A stretch of 64,000 nt of DNA from Paractinoplanes maris (GTDB lineage: Bacteria > Actinomycetota > Actinomycetes > Mycobacteriales > Micromonosporaceae), in contig NZ_JALPVL010000003.1 in assembly GCF_023544465.1 (NCBI RefSeq), positions 1 through 64,000 on the forward strand, written 5' to 3'. This document shows, piece by piece, positions 8,100 to 16,494 of the stretch. A program made the position numbers and the translations under genes. Each line of letters begins with the position of its first letter. The stretch's first letter is position 1. Below the pieces are notes generated by a model. It was given only the letters and a program-made list of their open reading frames with translations. It made no database searches and had not been told where the DNA came from.

Positions 8100-9005
8100 G
8101 TGAGCGCAGACCAGGGTCTTGTCAGGGTGTCCGATGCGTTCGGCGTACGCCGCGCCCGAACCGGATCGATCCTCGCCGATGACGGGACGATCTATCACGT
8201 CAAGTGGGATGACACCGGTGAGGAAGAGCGCGTCCGACGAGCCGCCGACGTTCACGTCGCGACGAGGGGTTCGCTGCGTTTCCTGGCCCTGTCCGACACT
8301 CGGCTGTTCCATGCCGTCTTCGCCCAAGAGCCCCTCGCGGTGGTTCTTCACCTGCTGGCCGACTCGCCGGTCCCGCTGAAGGTTGGAGAGATCCGGGAGC
8401 ATCTGTTCGAGCTCGGGCTCCGGAACGAGACGTGGGCCCGGCACTGGCCCCGCGCGCTGGCGGTTCTACCCAAGTGGCCAAATGTCGTCCGACGGCAGAA
8501 GGGCGACACCCTGGCCTACGCCTGGGTGGGCGACGACCTTCCCGATCTTCCATCGGACGCCGAGTCCGAGCCGGAACCGGAGCGGCCTACCCCCGTGCCT
8601 GCGTCGAAGCGCGCTCCTGGGTCCGCCAAGCCGGTCGCGGCGGCCGCGGCACCGGCCGAACCGGCGGTGCCGTCCGCTGAGCGCCTCCGGCGCCAGATGA
8701 CCGCCGCGCGGAGCCTCAGCGAAGTCGCGCGCCTGCTCACGCTCCCGAGAGAGTTCGTGGCTGAGTTGTCACCGGAGGTGGTCGCCTCCGCTCTCCGCCG
8801 GGTCGCCGCCGAGGATCGGCTGGTCATGGGGTGGCTCGACGCCCTGACCGACTCCGGGCCGATCGGTGCGCTGACCGAGGAACTGGCGACCGCCCGGGCG
8901 GCGAACGCCGCACTCCAGAGCCGGGTCGACGAGCTGGAGGAGTGGTGGACGGCCCTCGAGCAGAGCACCGATCCAGGCGCCGCAATCCGTCAACCGGGTA
9001 GCTGA
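8100..9005 (+). CDS. Hypothetical protein with C-terminal coiled coil
   Basis: I do not recognise this family. From the GTG at 8100 the product is 301 residues: an ordered N-terminal part (VRRARTGSILADDGTIYHVK, a KVGEIREHLFELGL segment and a WARHWPRALAVLPKWPNV helix that looks like a winged-helix or HEAT-like element), a Pro/Glu/Ala-rich linker (~residues 150-195) and helical C-terminal segments ending in a probable coiled coil (LATARAANAALQSRVDELEE). The frame is open to 7959, but the upstream codons look random, so the GTG is chosen on composition. It could be a nucleic-acid-associated or adaptor protein, but nothing proves that. Confidence 0.6.
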   Translation: MSADQGLVRVSDAFGVRRARTGSILADDGTIYHVKWDDTGEEERVRRAADVHVATRGSLRFLALSDTRLFHAVFAQEPLAVVLHLLADSPVPLKVGEIREHLFELGLRNETWARHWPRALAVLPKWPNVVRRQKGDTLAYAWVGDDLPDLPSDAESEPEPERPTPVPASKRAPGSAKPVAAAAAPAEPAVPSAERLRRQMTAARSLSEVARLLTLPREFVAELSPEVVASALRRVAAEDRLVMGWLDALTDSGPIGALTEELATARAANAALQSRVDELEEWWTALEQSTDPGAAIRQPGS

Positions 9006-9177
9006 CAAGATTCTGATGCGCCGGCTCGGGAGTGCGCAGATTCGGAGCAGAACGGGACGTTGACGACGGAATCAACGAGCATGCGGCGCAGCAACCGGGT
9101 CGGCATTCCAGGCGGTTCTCACGCTGACCATGTTCGCCGCCGTGGACAGTTGTGCCGCGGTGACTCGGCTCTCTTGG

Positions 9178-9555
9178 TCAGCTGACGGGTTGCAGAGCAA
9201 GGATCGCGGTCTTGGCTGTGGTCAGAAGTTGAGCCAATGTCTGGGCACTTCCCTGGACGTCGGTCAGAGCCTGCCGAGCGGCCGCAATGTTCTGGTGGTC
9301 CTGGCCCGGCGAACCGGGTCCCGGGGTGAGGTGTCCGGCGTCGAGTTCGTCGCCGACATAACGTGAGAGCTGGGCTGCGGTCTGCTGTAGTTCTCCAGCA
9401 ATCCGGTTCAGCGAAGCGAGCACGTCCTCTACATCGTCGGTGCCGGTCAGACCCGGGTACCCGACCTCCGGCCCGGTCGCGTCGCTGAGCAGTCCGACCG
9501 CCTCAGCCGCCACGGTTGCCAATGCGGGCGCGTCTTCGTCGATCGGTGAACTCAT
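9178..9555 (-). CDS. Hypothetical helical protein
   Basis: A 125-residue acidic, mostly helical protein (for example NRIAGELQQTAAQLSRYVGD and AQTLAQLLTTAKTAILALQP) without cysteines, signal peptide or membrane span. Codon use is typical of the neighbourhood. It is flanked by about 170 and 260 bases without genes and so appears to be transcribed alone. I do not recognise a family; the alternating Gln/Ala/Leu helices suggest a small helical bundle. Confidence 0.55.
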   Translation of the reverse strand: MSSPIDEDAPALATVAAEAVGLLSDATGPEVGYPGLTGTDDVEDVLASLNRIAGELQQTAAQLSRYVGDELDAGHLTPGPGSPGQDHQNIAAARQALTDVQGSAQTLAQLLTTAKTAILALQPVS

Positions 9556-9812
9556 GCCGGCCCTGTACCCGCGAGCGGGTCAGCGCATGCACGCCGACGA
9601 TCATGGATGACTCCATGGTCGGGACTGTTACACGGGCATCGATCATTGAAAGCTCGACGCACTGATTTGCCGCTGATGAAGGGTGTTGAATGCCGTACGA
9701 GGTGCCGGGCATCTGGCGTCGCTCGGGGAGACCCTCACGAAGTTGTGCCGCAGCCCGGCACCCTGCCACGGTAGGCGTCTGACGGGTGGCTAGGAGCAAG
9801 TGGCCCGCGTCC

Positions 9813-11114
9813 CTATATCTGTTTTGCCTTCGACCTTCGCGGCAGTGAGCCCTTTGTCCTGTCGTACGGGCGCCTGCTGCGGTCCATCTGTCTCCAGGCC
9901 GGGAAGATGACCGGGCAGAGCGTGGCGAGCAGATACACGCCTCCCGCCGTGAGCAGTGCACCGTGCAGGCCGGCCGTATCCACGAACAGGCCCGCGGTGA
10001 GTGCGCCCAGCGGTGTGACCAGTTGGACCGCGGCTGTCGTCGCGCTCAGCACGCGGGTGCGTAGTTCCTCGGGCACCGTCTCGTACGTCACGGTGGCCAT
10101 GATGGGGTTGAGTACGCCGAAGGCCAGGCCCTCGACCGCCATGATCACGGCCAGTGGGGTGAAGGTGTCGGTGAAGGCGGCCACCACGAAGCGTGGCAGG
10201 CCCCCGATGAGAAAAGCGATCGTGAATACAGGCCACCGGCGGAAGCGGCTGCCTACAGCCCCGTAGATCAGCGCCCCCGTGAGCGCGCAGGTGCCGAAGG
10301 CCGCGTTCAGCAGACCGAGATCGATGGCACCATCAAGCTCCGTACGGGCGTGCACGGGCAGAAGCGCGGCGCTCCATCCTTGGTCGAGGCCTCTGGTGAC
10401 CAGCGTCATCAGGCACAGGCCCAGCAGCAGCGGTGTGGCCGCCACGAAGCGATACCCTTCCGCGAGTTCACGCTGGTAGGCCGGTAACGACGGCGGCTCG
10501 ACCTGTGGCATGGGTTGTGCTTCGGGCAGGTCGCGCACGCCGAACGCGAACAGCGGCGCGGCCACGGCGAAGGTCGCGGCATCGATCAACAGGACGGTGT
10601 CGGCTCCGAGTACGGCGATCAGCACACCTGCGAGAGCGGATGCTGTCAGGGCCGCGCAGCGTGCCGCACCGTCGTACAGCCCGGCTGCCCTGGTCAGCGT
10701 CATTCCGGCGCGTTCGGCGAGGGCGGGCAACAGCACGCCGCGGGCTGTTTCACCAGGCGCACGGAACAGCCCGGTGAGCGCCATCAGCGCGCACAGCACC
10801 CAGAACTGCAGGATGCTGGCGAACTGCAACAGCGGAATCGCCGCTACCGCGACTCCGCAGGCGAGATCTGAGGCGACACTCACCCGCCGTCGTCCCATCC
10901 GGTCGATGACCGGACCGGTGACGAGCGCGGCGAGCACTGCGGGCAGCAGTGTGCAGAACGCTACGATCCCGGCCTTGGCGGCACTGCCCGTGCTCTGCAG
11001 CACGAACCACGGCACGCCCATGTACGTGAGGCAACTCCCGGCGATCGAAACGAGGTTGGCGGCAAGGACCGTCATCAGCGGACGGCGATCACCCGTCAAG
11101 AAGTCTTCGGGCAC
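9813..11114 (-). CDS. Major facilitator superfamily transporter
   Basis: 433 residues with about 12 hydrophobic spans. The N-terminus (LTGDRRPLMTVLAANLVSIA, then MGVPWFVLQSTGSA) and the span 2-3 loop (DRMGRRRVSVASDLACG) are typical of MFS_1/MFS_3 exporters found near actinobacterial peptide or drug biosynthesis genes. The last ~20 residues are basic (RRPYDRTKGSLPRRSK). It is not in an operon; 370 bases without a confident gene lie upstream. Substrate unknown, efflux more likely than uptake. Confidence 0.78.
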   Translation of the reverse strand: MPEDFLTGDRRPLMTVLAANLVSIAGSCLTYMGVPWFVLQSTGSAAKAGIVAFCTLLPAVLAALVTGPVIDRMGRRRVSVASDLACGVAVAAIPLLQFASILQFWVLCALMALTGLFRAPGETARGVLLPALAERAGMTLTRAAGLYDGAARCAALTASALAGVLIAVLGADTVLLIDAATFAVAAPLFAFGVRDLPEAQPMPQVEPPSLPAYQRELAEGYRFVAATPLLLGLCLMTLVTRGLDQGWSAALLPVHARTELDGAIDLGLLNAAFGTCALTGALIYGAVGSRFRRWPVFTIAFLIGGLPRFVVAAFTDTFTPLAVIMAVEGLAFGVLNPIMATVTYETVPEELRTRVLSATTAAVQLVTPLGALTAGLFVDTAGLHGALLTAGGVYLLATLCPVIFPAWRQMDRSRRPYDRTKGSLPRRSKAKQI

Positions 11115-11484
11115 TACGGTGGTCTCCCGTGCGAGGAAACGCCCACCGCGAACGAAGCAGGTCAGCCGGTGGGCGAAGCGAAGTGGTCAGCGTCTGGCGC
11201 GCATAGCGAGGCGCACCGCGATGCGGTGTTCACTAGCAGCGCCTCCAACACTTCGCCGGGATCACCACCCGGCACGTCCACCTATCGTCACCTCGGGCAC
11301 CGGCACTTCGCAACGACAATCCGTTCGCACCGGGCGGGCTCACACAGGGTTTGCCCGGGGTTGTGTCAATGACGACAGAACTGCTGACGATCCGGATCCA
11401 GCAGACGCCACGCCTTGAACGTTCACGGCTCGCACGCACTCTTCAGCCGCTGAGCGTGCGCGGTGGGGCGGACGCGAACGATCG
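11115..11484. other. Gap without a convincing gene
   Basis: The 370 bases between the MFS gene and the next minus-strand gene contain only short, compositionally random open frames. It must hold the MFS promoter. The one structured element I see is the left copy of a direct repeat at 11435-11461. Confidence 0.6.
11435..11461. repeat. Direct repeat, left copy
   Basis: 27 bases ending in GCCGCTGAGCGTGCGCG; 25 of 27 match the copy at 11913-11939. The two copies are 478 bases apart and bracket one small gene. Confidence 0.7.
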
Positions 11485-11916
11485 TCATACCTCGGACAGG
11501 ATGCCGACCACGGCAATCTTGCCGTTGCGAACGAGCTCGCGGATGGCAGTCGTCATCGCCTTGACACCCGGCTCCGGCACGATCAGTTGATCGGACGCCC
11601 AGAAGTAGCTGCCGTGCGCGGCCTCGCCAGTCTCGCGCCAGACCGATAGAAGCCGACCAACCTCGCCAACAGTGAAGATCGTCAGCGACCAGGTAGAACC
11701 GTCGGCCAAGTCGACGAAGACGTCGACGTTCGCCACCGTTTCCGGGGCGTCTGCCTCGGGGGCGAGGAGGAACCGTGCCACAAACGTCGGTTCTGTCACC
11801 ACGAGGTACGGGTCAGGACCTGTCACGTCACCATTGTTCACGGCGGGCCGAACGGAACTGTTGATCGGCTCCACGGCATCGGCTTGCCACCGTAGGCCCA
11901 ACGCGATCGAGTGCAC
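11485..11916 (-). CDS. Hypothetical protein flanked by direct repeats
   Basis: A protein of up to 143 residues, with ordered sequence from about residue 28: YLVVTEPTFVARFLLAPEAD, then a VDVFVDLADGSTWSLTIFTV strand pair and SVWRETGEAAHGSYFWASDQ. The size and alternating pattern resemble small immunity-type or SUKH/Imm-like proteins, but I cannot assign it. The GTG at 11916 lies in the right-hand direct repeat; GTG codons near 11841 would give a shorter protein starting VNNGDVTGPD. It is divergent from the PHP gene. Confidence 0.5.
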   Translation of the reverse strand: MHSIALGLRWQADAVEPINSSVRPAVNNGDVTGPDPYLVVTEPTFVARFLLAPEADAPETVANVDVFVDLADGSTWSLTIFTVGEVGRLLSVWRETGEAAHGSYFWASDQLIVPEPGVKAMTTAIRELVRNGKIAVVGILSEV

Positions 11917-11939
11917 TCATCTGCCGCTGAGCGTGCGCG
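11913..11939. repeat. Direct repeat, right copy
   Basis: Second copy of the 27-base element seen at 11435-11461 (two mismatches; the last 17 bases are identical). It overlaps the possible start codon of the minus-strand gene. Confidence 0.7.
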
Positions 11940-12043
11940 CCGGCCACCGAGATATCGCCTTCGCCGTCCAAGGACCTGAGGTCCGACGTTCGCCGGGCCG
12001 GGTGTCAGCGCTGCAGGCCCACCCACCCCGCGGCGCCTGAACC

Positions 12044-12907
12044 ATGATCGCTACCGTGGGTCAGGTGATTCAGCCCGCGGACGGTCACGTACACACCGAA
12101 TTCTCCTGGGACGCCCCTGAGGGCTCCATGGAACGAACCTGCGCCCGCGCGGTGCAGCTCGGCCTTCCGGCCGTCGCGTTCACCGAGCACGTCGACTACT
12201 CCCGGTGGACGGTCGACGAGGTGGTCCTGCAGCGGTCACCGCTGCGGCGCGAACTGACCGGCCCCGACGGCGTGCTGGTCCCGCCCGAGCTGGACCAGGA
12301 GCGCTATCTCGCCTCGATCCAGCGGTGCCGCGAGATCTTCCCGTCGCTGCGCGTCATCAGCGGCGTCGAGCTGGGCGAACCTCACTGGAACGCCGTGCCG
12401 GTCGCGAAACTGCTCGGCACCGGCCACTACGAACGGGTACTCGGCTCGCTGCACGCCCTGCCCGTCGACGGCAACCTCGTCGAGGCGAACGCGCTCTACC
12501 GGCAGCGCCCCGCCGCAGAGGTGCTCCGGCTCTACCTGACCGAGATCGCCGAGCTGATCGCCCGTACGGATGCTTTCGCGGTCCTCGCCCACCTGGACTA
12601 CGCGCTCCGCGGCTGGCCCGCCGAGGCCGGGCCGTTCGACCTGCACGCCTTCGAGGACGAGTTCCGGCACGCGCTGCGCACCCTCGCCGCCACGGACCGG
12701 ACGCTGGAGGTCAACACCCGCATCCCGATGGCCTCGGAAATCGTCCGCTGGTGGCGCGACGAGGGCGGCAAGGTGGTCACCTTCGGCAGCGACGCCCACG
12801 TCCCGGACGCCGTCGGCACCGGCCTCTCCGCGGCCGTCGACATGGTCGAAGCACAGGGATTCCGGCCGGGCCGCCATCCGTACGACCGCTGGACCCTCCC
12901 AGGATGA
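12044..12907 (+). CDS. PHP-domain phosphoesterase (histidinol-phosphatase-like)
   Basis: The 287-residue protein has the metal-binding motifs of the PHP superfamily in order: DGHVHTEFS (His15, His17), FTEHVDYS, SGVELGEPHW, GSLHALP, AHLDYALRG and TFGSDAHVPD. Such enzymes hydrolyse phosphate esters with a bi- or trinuclear metal site, and this arrangement is that of the HisK-type histidinol-phosphatase family. No other histidine biosynthesis gene is nearby, so a true role in that pathway is uncertain. The ATG at 12044 is used; no strong ribosome binding site is evident. It is convergent with the membrane protein gene at 13001. Confidence 0.8.
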   Translation: MIATVGQVIQPADGHVHTEFSWDAPEGSMERTCARAVQLGLPAVAFTEHVDYSRWTVDEVVLQRSPLRRELTGPDGVLVPPELDQERYLASIQRCREIFPSLRVISGVELGEPHWNAVPVAKLLGTGHYERVLGSLHALPVDGNLVEANALYRQRPAAEVLRLYLTEIAELIARTDAFAVLAHLDYALRGWPAEAGPFDLHAFEDEFRHALRTLAATDRTLEVNTRIPMASEIVRWWRDEGGKVVTFGSDAHVPDAVGTGLSAAVDMVEAQGFRPGRHPYDRWTLPG

Positions 12908-13000
12908 CCGTCACCCACACCGCTCGGTGCGGCAGCGGACGCGTCTTTCACGGACCGGCTGGCACCATTGTCATGTAGGGAGGTGGCATCCTCCCGAAAC

Positions 13001-13624
13001 TCAGCGGTGCCCGTCCTTCGGGTCAAAGGTGGTAGCCCCGCGGCTGGGCTGCAACCGGCTGGACAGCACCGCGACCAATGGCCAGCACGCCTGCGCGCCA
13101 GCGGCCAAGCGTTCCGCCAGTCCCACTCGACCACCGGTGCTCAGAGTTGCACCGAACCAGGCGACCAAGCCAAGCAGGGCCACCGCCGCGGCGACGGACA
13201 CAACGGGTCGCAGTGCCGCTGGGCCGCAGCCGGCCCGGCGCCAGGCAAGCGCCGGCCACACCGCGAGAGCCACGAACGCCACCCCGGCGGCCATCGCATG
13301 TTCCGGGGCGGCTCCCGCTGCCGGAAGGGGGAACACCGCCACCAGGATCGTCGCCACGCCACCGAGACCGAGCGCGGCCCGACCGGCCGGAGCTGCCCGT
13401 TGCAGGCCCAGCGCGGTCATGGCATGGCAGACCCCGACGCCGACCAGCGCTACGGTCATCAGCCAACGATCGTCGGCATCCTGCGCCGCCAGGGAACTGA
13501 TCGTGGCCACCGTACCGTCATAGCCTTCTGGCTGCCGCTGCGCAGCGAGGGTCCACCCGCCGATCAGCACAACAGGGGCTGCCGCGGAGGACAGCAACGC
13601 CCACCAAGGCGTAGACGGTCGCAT
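13001..13624 (-). CDS. DUF998-like integral membrane protein
   Basis: 207 residues with about six hydrophobic spans. The sequence pattern (GGWTLAAQRQPEGYDGTVAT near the first span and loop, SSLAAQDADDRWLM, repeated small-residue helices) matches the DUF998 family of actinobacterial membrane proteins of unknown function. The ATG at 13624 immediately precedes the first span; the frame is open for another 54 codons upstream, but they look random. Confidence 0.65.
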   Translation of the reverse strand: MRPSTPWWALLSSAAAPVVLIGGWTLAAQRQPEGYDGTVATISSLAAQDADDRWLMTVALVGVGVCHAMTALGLQRAAPAGRAALGLGGVATILVAVFPLPAAGAAPEHAMAAGVAFVALAVWPALAWRRAGCGPAALRPVVSVAAAVALLGLVAWFGATLSTGGRVGLAERLAAGAQACWPLVAVLSSRLQPSRGATTFDPKDGHR

Positions 13625-13704
13625 GATCGCATTGTGCCGGAACCCGCCTACTCGAACGGCAGGCCCAGGCGCCTCCCCACGACGAGCCGTCACACTTCGC
13701 GCGA

Positions 13705-14766
13705 TCAGCTGGTCGGGTTGTTGACGAGTTCCAGGAGTTCGGCCGTGAACTCGGCTGGGCGTTCGATGTGTGGTGAGTGGCCGCAATTGTCGTAGACGAT
13801 CTCGCGGTAGCTGCCGCCGCTGCTCGCGTATCGATCCAGGACCGCGCGGGTTTGGCCGACCATGGGCTGCGGCGGGCAGGCGTCGGCGCCGGGCCAGTCC
13901 GGCACTGCGCCGATCATGCCCAGGTATGCCCGGTCGAAGAGCGAGGTGTCCGACACGATCGGGTCGCGGTCGCCGCGGATCCAGACGATCGGCGGCTTCT
14001 GTGCGGCGCCGACCAAGGCGTCGGCGACGTTGAAGTGGTTGGGCGCCATGGCGTTGAGGACGCCACGGTCACCCGGGCCGAAGTATGGCCAGCTGTCAGC
14101 CGGCTTGCTGTCGCCCGGGTAGTTGTCCTCACCGACCGCGGTACTGAGCACCGTCTTGAGCAGAAGCTCCTCGTCGGCGCCGAGCGATGCCGGGTCAGCC
14201 ACATACATGGAGCGCAGCACCGACAGCGGGCTGGTCGCCGCCTCGGCGCTGCGGTCACCCGCCTCGAGGCGCGCCACGAAGTCCGGGTTGACGCCACCGC
14301 CCCCGGTGCCGGCGAAGTCCGCGGTTGTCGGCGTGCCGTCAACGTCGCGGGTGCCACCGAAACCGTACGGGCTCAGCGGCGCCTCCAGCAGCACCGACGC
14401 GAACCGGCCCGGATGGTCGACCAGCAGCTGCATGACCACGCCGCAACCCATCGAGTGCCCAGCCGCCACCACCGGCCCGCCCCCGGGGAAGAGCACCCGG
14501 TCGTCGAGCAGTGCGGCCACGTCGTCGGCGAAGTCCCGCAGCCCCCGGGTGGCGTCCACCGGCGCCGCCTCGCTACGCCCGTACCCCCGCAGATGCGGAG
14601 CGACAACCCGGATGCCGTCCGGAAGCCGCCGGATCAGCGGCAGCCAGAACTCCGCGGACGAGCAGTTGCCGTGCACCAGCAGAACCGGCACCCCGTCGTC
14701 CGGCCCACCGACGAGCACGTCATAGGTGACACCACGAGCCGGACGAAGCCACTCAATGTTCTCCAC
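13705..14766 (-). CDS. Alpha/beta hydrolase
   Basis: A 353-residue cytoplasmic alpha/beta-hydrolase: oxyanion region LLVHGNCSSAEFW near residue 28, nucleophile Ser in GHSMGCG near residue 103, acid in IRGDRDPIVSD and His in NCGHSPHIERP near the C-terminus. A cap-like insertion (residues ~145-260) separates the nucleophile from the acid. Members include esterases, haloperoxidase-like enzymes and C-C hydrolases, so the substrate is not predictable. The GTG at 14766 (VENIEWLRP) is chosen because upstream codons are arginine/cysteine-rich and unlike protein. Confidence 0.75.
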   Translation of the reverse strand: MENIEWLRPARGVTYDVLVGGPDDGVPVLLVHGNCSSAEFWLPLIRRLPDGIRVVAPHLRGYGRSEAAPVDATRGLRDFADDVAALLDDRVLFPGGGPVVAAGHSMGCGVVMQLLVDHPGRFASVLLEAPLSPYGFGGTRDVDGTPTTADFAGTGGGGVNPDFVARLEAGDRSAEAATSPLSVLRSMYVADPASLGADEELLLKTVLSTAVGEDNYPGDSKPADSWPYFGPGDRGVLNAMAPNHFNVADALVGAAQKPPIVWIRGDRDPIVSDTSLFDRAYLGMIGAVPDWPGADACPPQPMVGQTRAVLDRYASSGGSYREIVYDNCGHSPHIERPAEFTAELLELVNNPTS

Positions 14767-14919
14767 CGGCCGATCCTGGCACACGCAAGCGAGCAACCGC
14801 ACGGCTCGCATTCCCCGGCGCCGCCGTCCGGCCGCACAGCAGCCCGCGACCAGAATCAAAAGCTGGCGGCAAGCTCGCCCGCAAGGGCGGAGGCAAGCCC
14901 AACCCACAAACCCGAACCC

Positions 14920-16389
14920 CTAACGCGGCCCCAGCAACTCCCGAACGCTGCCCAACAGCTCATCAGTGGTGATCGGATCGACCCGACCCCCCGTACGAGC
15001 ATCCTGCATGGCCTTCTTGAGCTGCACCCGCCGCAGGATCTCCTTGATGTCGGCCCCCGTCATCCCATGGCTGGCGGTGGCGAGCGCCCCCACGTCGAGA
15101 TCATCGGCGAACATCTGGAACCCCGGCGCCTCGTGCGCCGCGATCAACCCCTGGATCATCTTGCGGAAGATCTCGGCCCGCGAAGCGTCGTCCGGCTTGG
15201 GCACACTGATTTTGACGTCGAAGCGCCCCGAGCGGATCAGCGAGTCGTCGACCCGGTGCGGGAAGTTCGTCGTGGCCACCACGATCACGTTGGGGTTGGC
15301 CTCGATCAGGTCGTTCATCTCCTGCTTGAAGATGCCCGCGACCGCGTTGATCGCCTGGCTGGCCGCATCCCCGCCCGACCCCGCGTAGCTGATGATCGAG
15401 TCGAACTCGTCGAACAGCATGAGCGTCGGCACCCGGTAGCGGCGGGCGTCGCGGAAGATCTGCTTGATGTTGCGCTCCGACCCACCCAGCCATTTGTCGA
15501 GGATCTCGGGCGTGCGGATCTCGCGGAAGTCGGCCCCGATCTCGTTGGCCAGCGCCCGCGACAGCATCGTCTTGCCGGTGCCGGGCGGCCCGTACATCAG
15601 CAGGCCCTGCGGACGGCGCGCGCCCCACCGGGCCATCGCCTCCGGATGGCGGAACGACACCGCGATCTGGCGCAGCTCGGCCACCACGTCGGCCAGCCCG
15701 CCCACCATGTCCAGCGTCACCGTCTGCGTCGTCGCCGGCACCTTCGACACGTTCTCCCGGCTCACCACATACCGCCGGCCGGTCAGCGACTCGGGCCCGG
15801 CCAGCTCGATCACCGCTTGCAGGGTCAGCCCCACGAAGGCCTGCAGGTGGGCCGGGGTCACGTCGTCGCGCGGCACCTCGGCGTGCAGCCGCACCACTGT
15901 GCCCGTCTCGTCGTACGTCAGCTCGGCCTGCAGCCCCACCACCGCGTCGGCCAGCGTGCCCGGCTCGCGGCTGGTCATCGGCTGGGCCGGACGGTCGAGA
16001 CCCAGTTTCTTGTACGCCGCCGCGGCCGCCGCCCCGATGTTGTCGACGATCCGGGTGGCGATCGGGTCACCGGCCTCGATGCGCTTGGCCAGCAGCAGCC
16101 CCACCGGGTCGTTGCCCAGCACCAGTTTGCGGATGCGCTCCTTGGACAGCGGCTCCTCGGCCGTGCTGATCGAGGCGGCGAAGGTGTGCACAGGACCGCC
16201 CGGGCGGTCGGCGCTCGACACCGTCAGGTCGACCCGCTGCACCGGCTCGGGCCAGGTCGCGCGGCGCAGCAGCTCGACCGGGTTGACCCGGGCCGCGGCC
16301 AGCACGGTGGCCGCGTCGAGGAGCTCGACGGTCGCCCCCGCGTACTCGAAGGTCTCGCCCTTCGGCCGTGCGAAACCGGCGTCGGTCAT
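14920..16389 (-). CDS. Stand-alone AAA+ ATPase
   Basis: 489 residues. The N-terminal ~225 residues form an unfamiliar domain with a run of alanines (115-125). The AAA module follows: Walker A GPPGTGKT (267-274), Walker B LMLFDEFD (323-330), sensor 1 VVATTNFPHRVDDSL and the arginine finger region RSGRFD. The pore-loop segment ILDKWLGGSE resembles the FtsH/katanin/proteasomal ATPase branch, but no protease domain is attached. GGGAGG stands shortly upstream of the ATG at 16389. It probably remodels or unfolds a protein partner, perhaps with separate factors; none is obvious next door. Confidence 0.75.
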   Translation of the reverse strand: MTDAGFARPKGETFEYAGATVELLDAATVLAAARVNPVELLRRATWPEPVQRVDLTVSSADRPGGPVHTFAASISTAEEPLSKERIRKLVLGNDPVGLLLAKRIEAGDPIATRIVDNIGAAAAAAYKKLGLDRPAQPMTSREPGTLADAVVGLQAELTYDETGTVVRLHAEVPRDDVTPAHLQAFVGLTLQAVIELAGPESLTGRRYVVSRENVSKVPATTQTVTLDMVGGLADVVAELRQIAVSFRHPEAMARWGARRPQGLLMYGPPGTGKTMLSRALANEIGADFREIRTPEILDKWLGGSERNIKQIFRDARRYRVPTLMLFDEFDSIISYAGSGGDAASQAINAVAGIFKQEMNDLIEANPNVIVVATTNFPHRVDDSLIRSGRFDVKISVPKPDDASRAEIFRKMIQGLIAAHEAPGFQMFADDLDVGALATASHGMTGADIKEILRRVQLKKAMQDARTGGRVDPITTDELLGSVRELLGPR

Positions 16390-16440
16390 GTCTGCCTCCC
16401 AGCGGTGGACTCCTACCAGAGTGACACGGGCGCACCCGGG

Positions 16441-16456
16441 TTGCGCTTCGGTGCAA
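16441..16456. promoter_or_regulatory. Imperfect TTGC...GCAA palindrome, possible LacI-type operator
   Basis: TTGCGC-TTCG-GTGCAA is a 16-bp palindrome with one mismatch, resembling operators of MalR/LacI-type regulators that commonly control glucosidase genes in actinomycetes. It lies 38 bases before the GH13 start. No such regulator is adjacent. Confidence 0.35.
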
Positions 16457-16462
16457 GCCTGC

Positions 16463-16482
16463 GGCCACCCGGCCGGGTGGCC
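16463..16482. promoter_or_regulatory. Perfect 20-bp palindrome before the GH13 gene
   Basis: GGCCACCCGGCCGGGTGGCC reads the same on both strands and ends 12 bases before the ATG of the glucosidase gene, where it would cover the ribosome binding site. It may be an operator or an RNA hairpin controlling translation. High GC makes chance palindromes more likely. Confidence 0.35.
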
Positions 16483-16494
16483 GATCGGTGGTGC

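Noticed and set aside
9556..9812. Small gene or tRNA in the gap before the MFS gene
   Set aside because: No cloverleaf, no ribosome binding site and no frame with normal codon use were found.
11169..11439. Short open frames on both strands between the MFS gene and the next gene
   Set aside because: No ribosome binding site, unusual composition and no recognisable motif.
13777..16494. Long open frame on the plus strand ahead of the GH13 gene
   Set aside because: The part before 16495 is antisense to a hydrolase and the AAA ATPase and has no protein-like composition; the GH13 family N-terminus fits the ATG at 16495.
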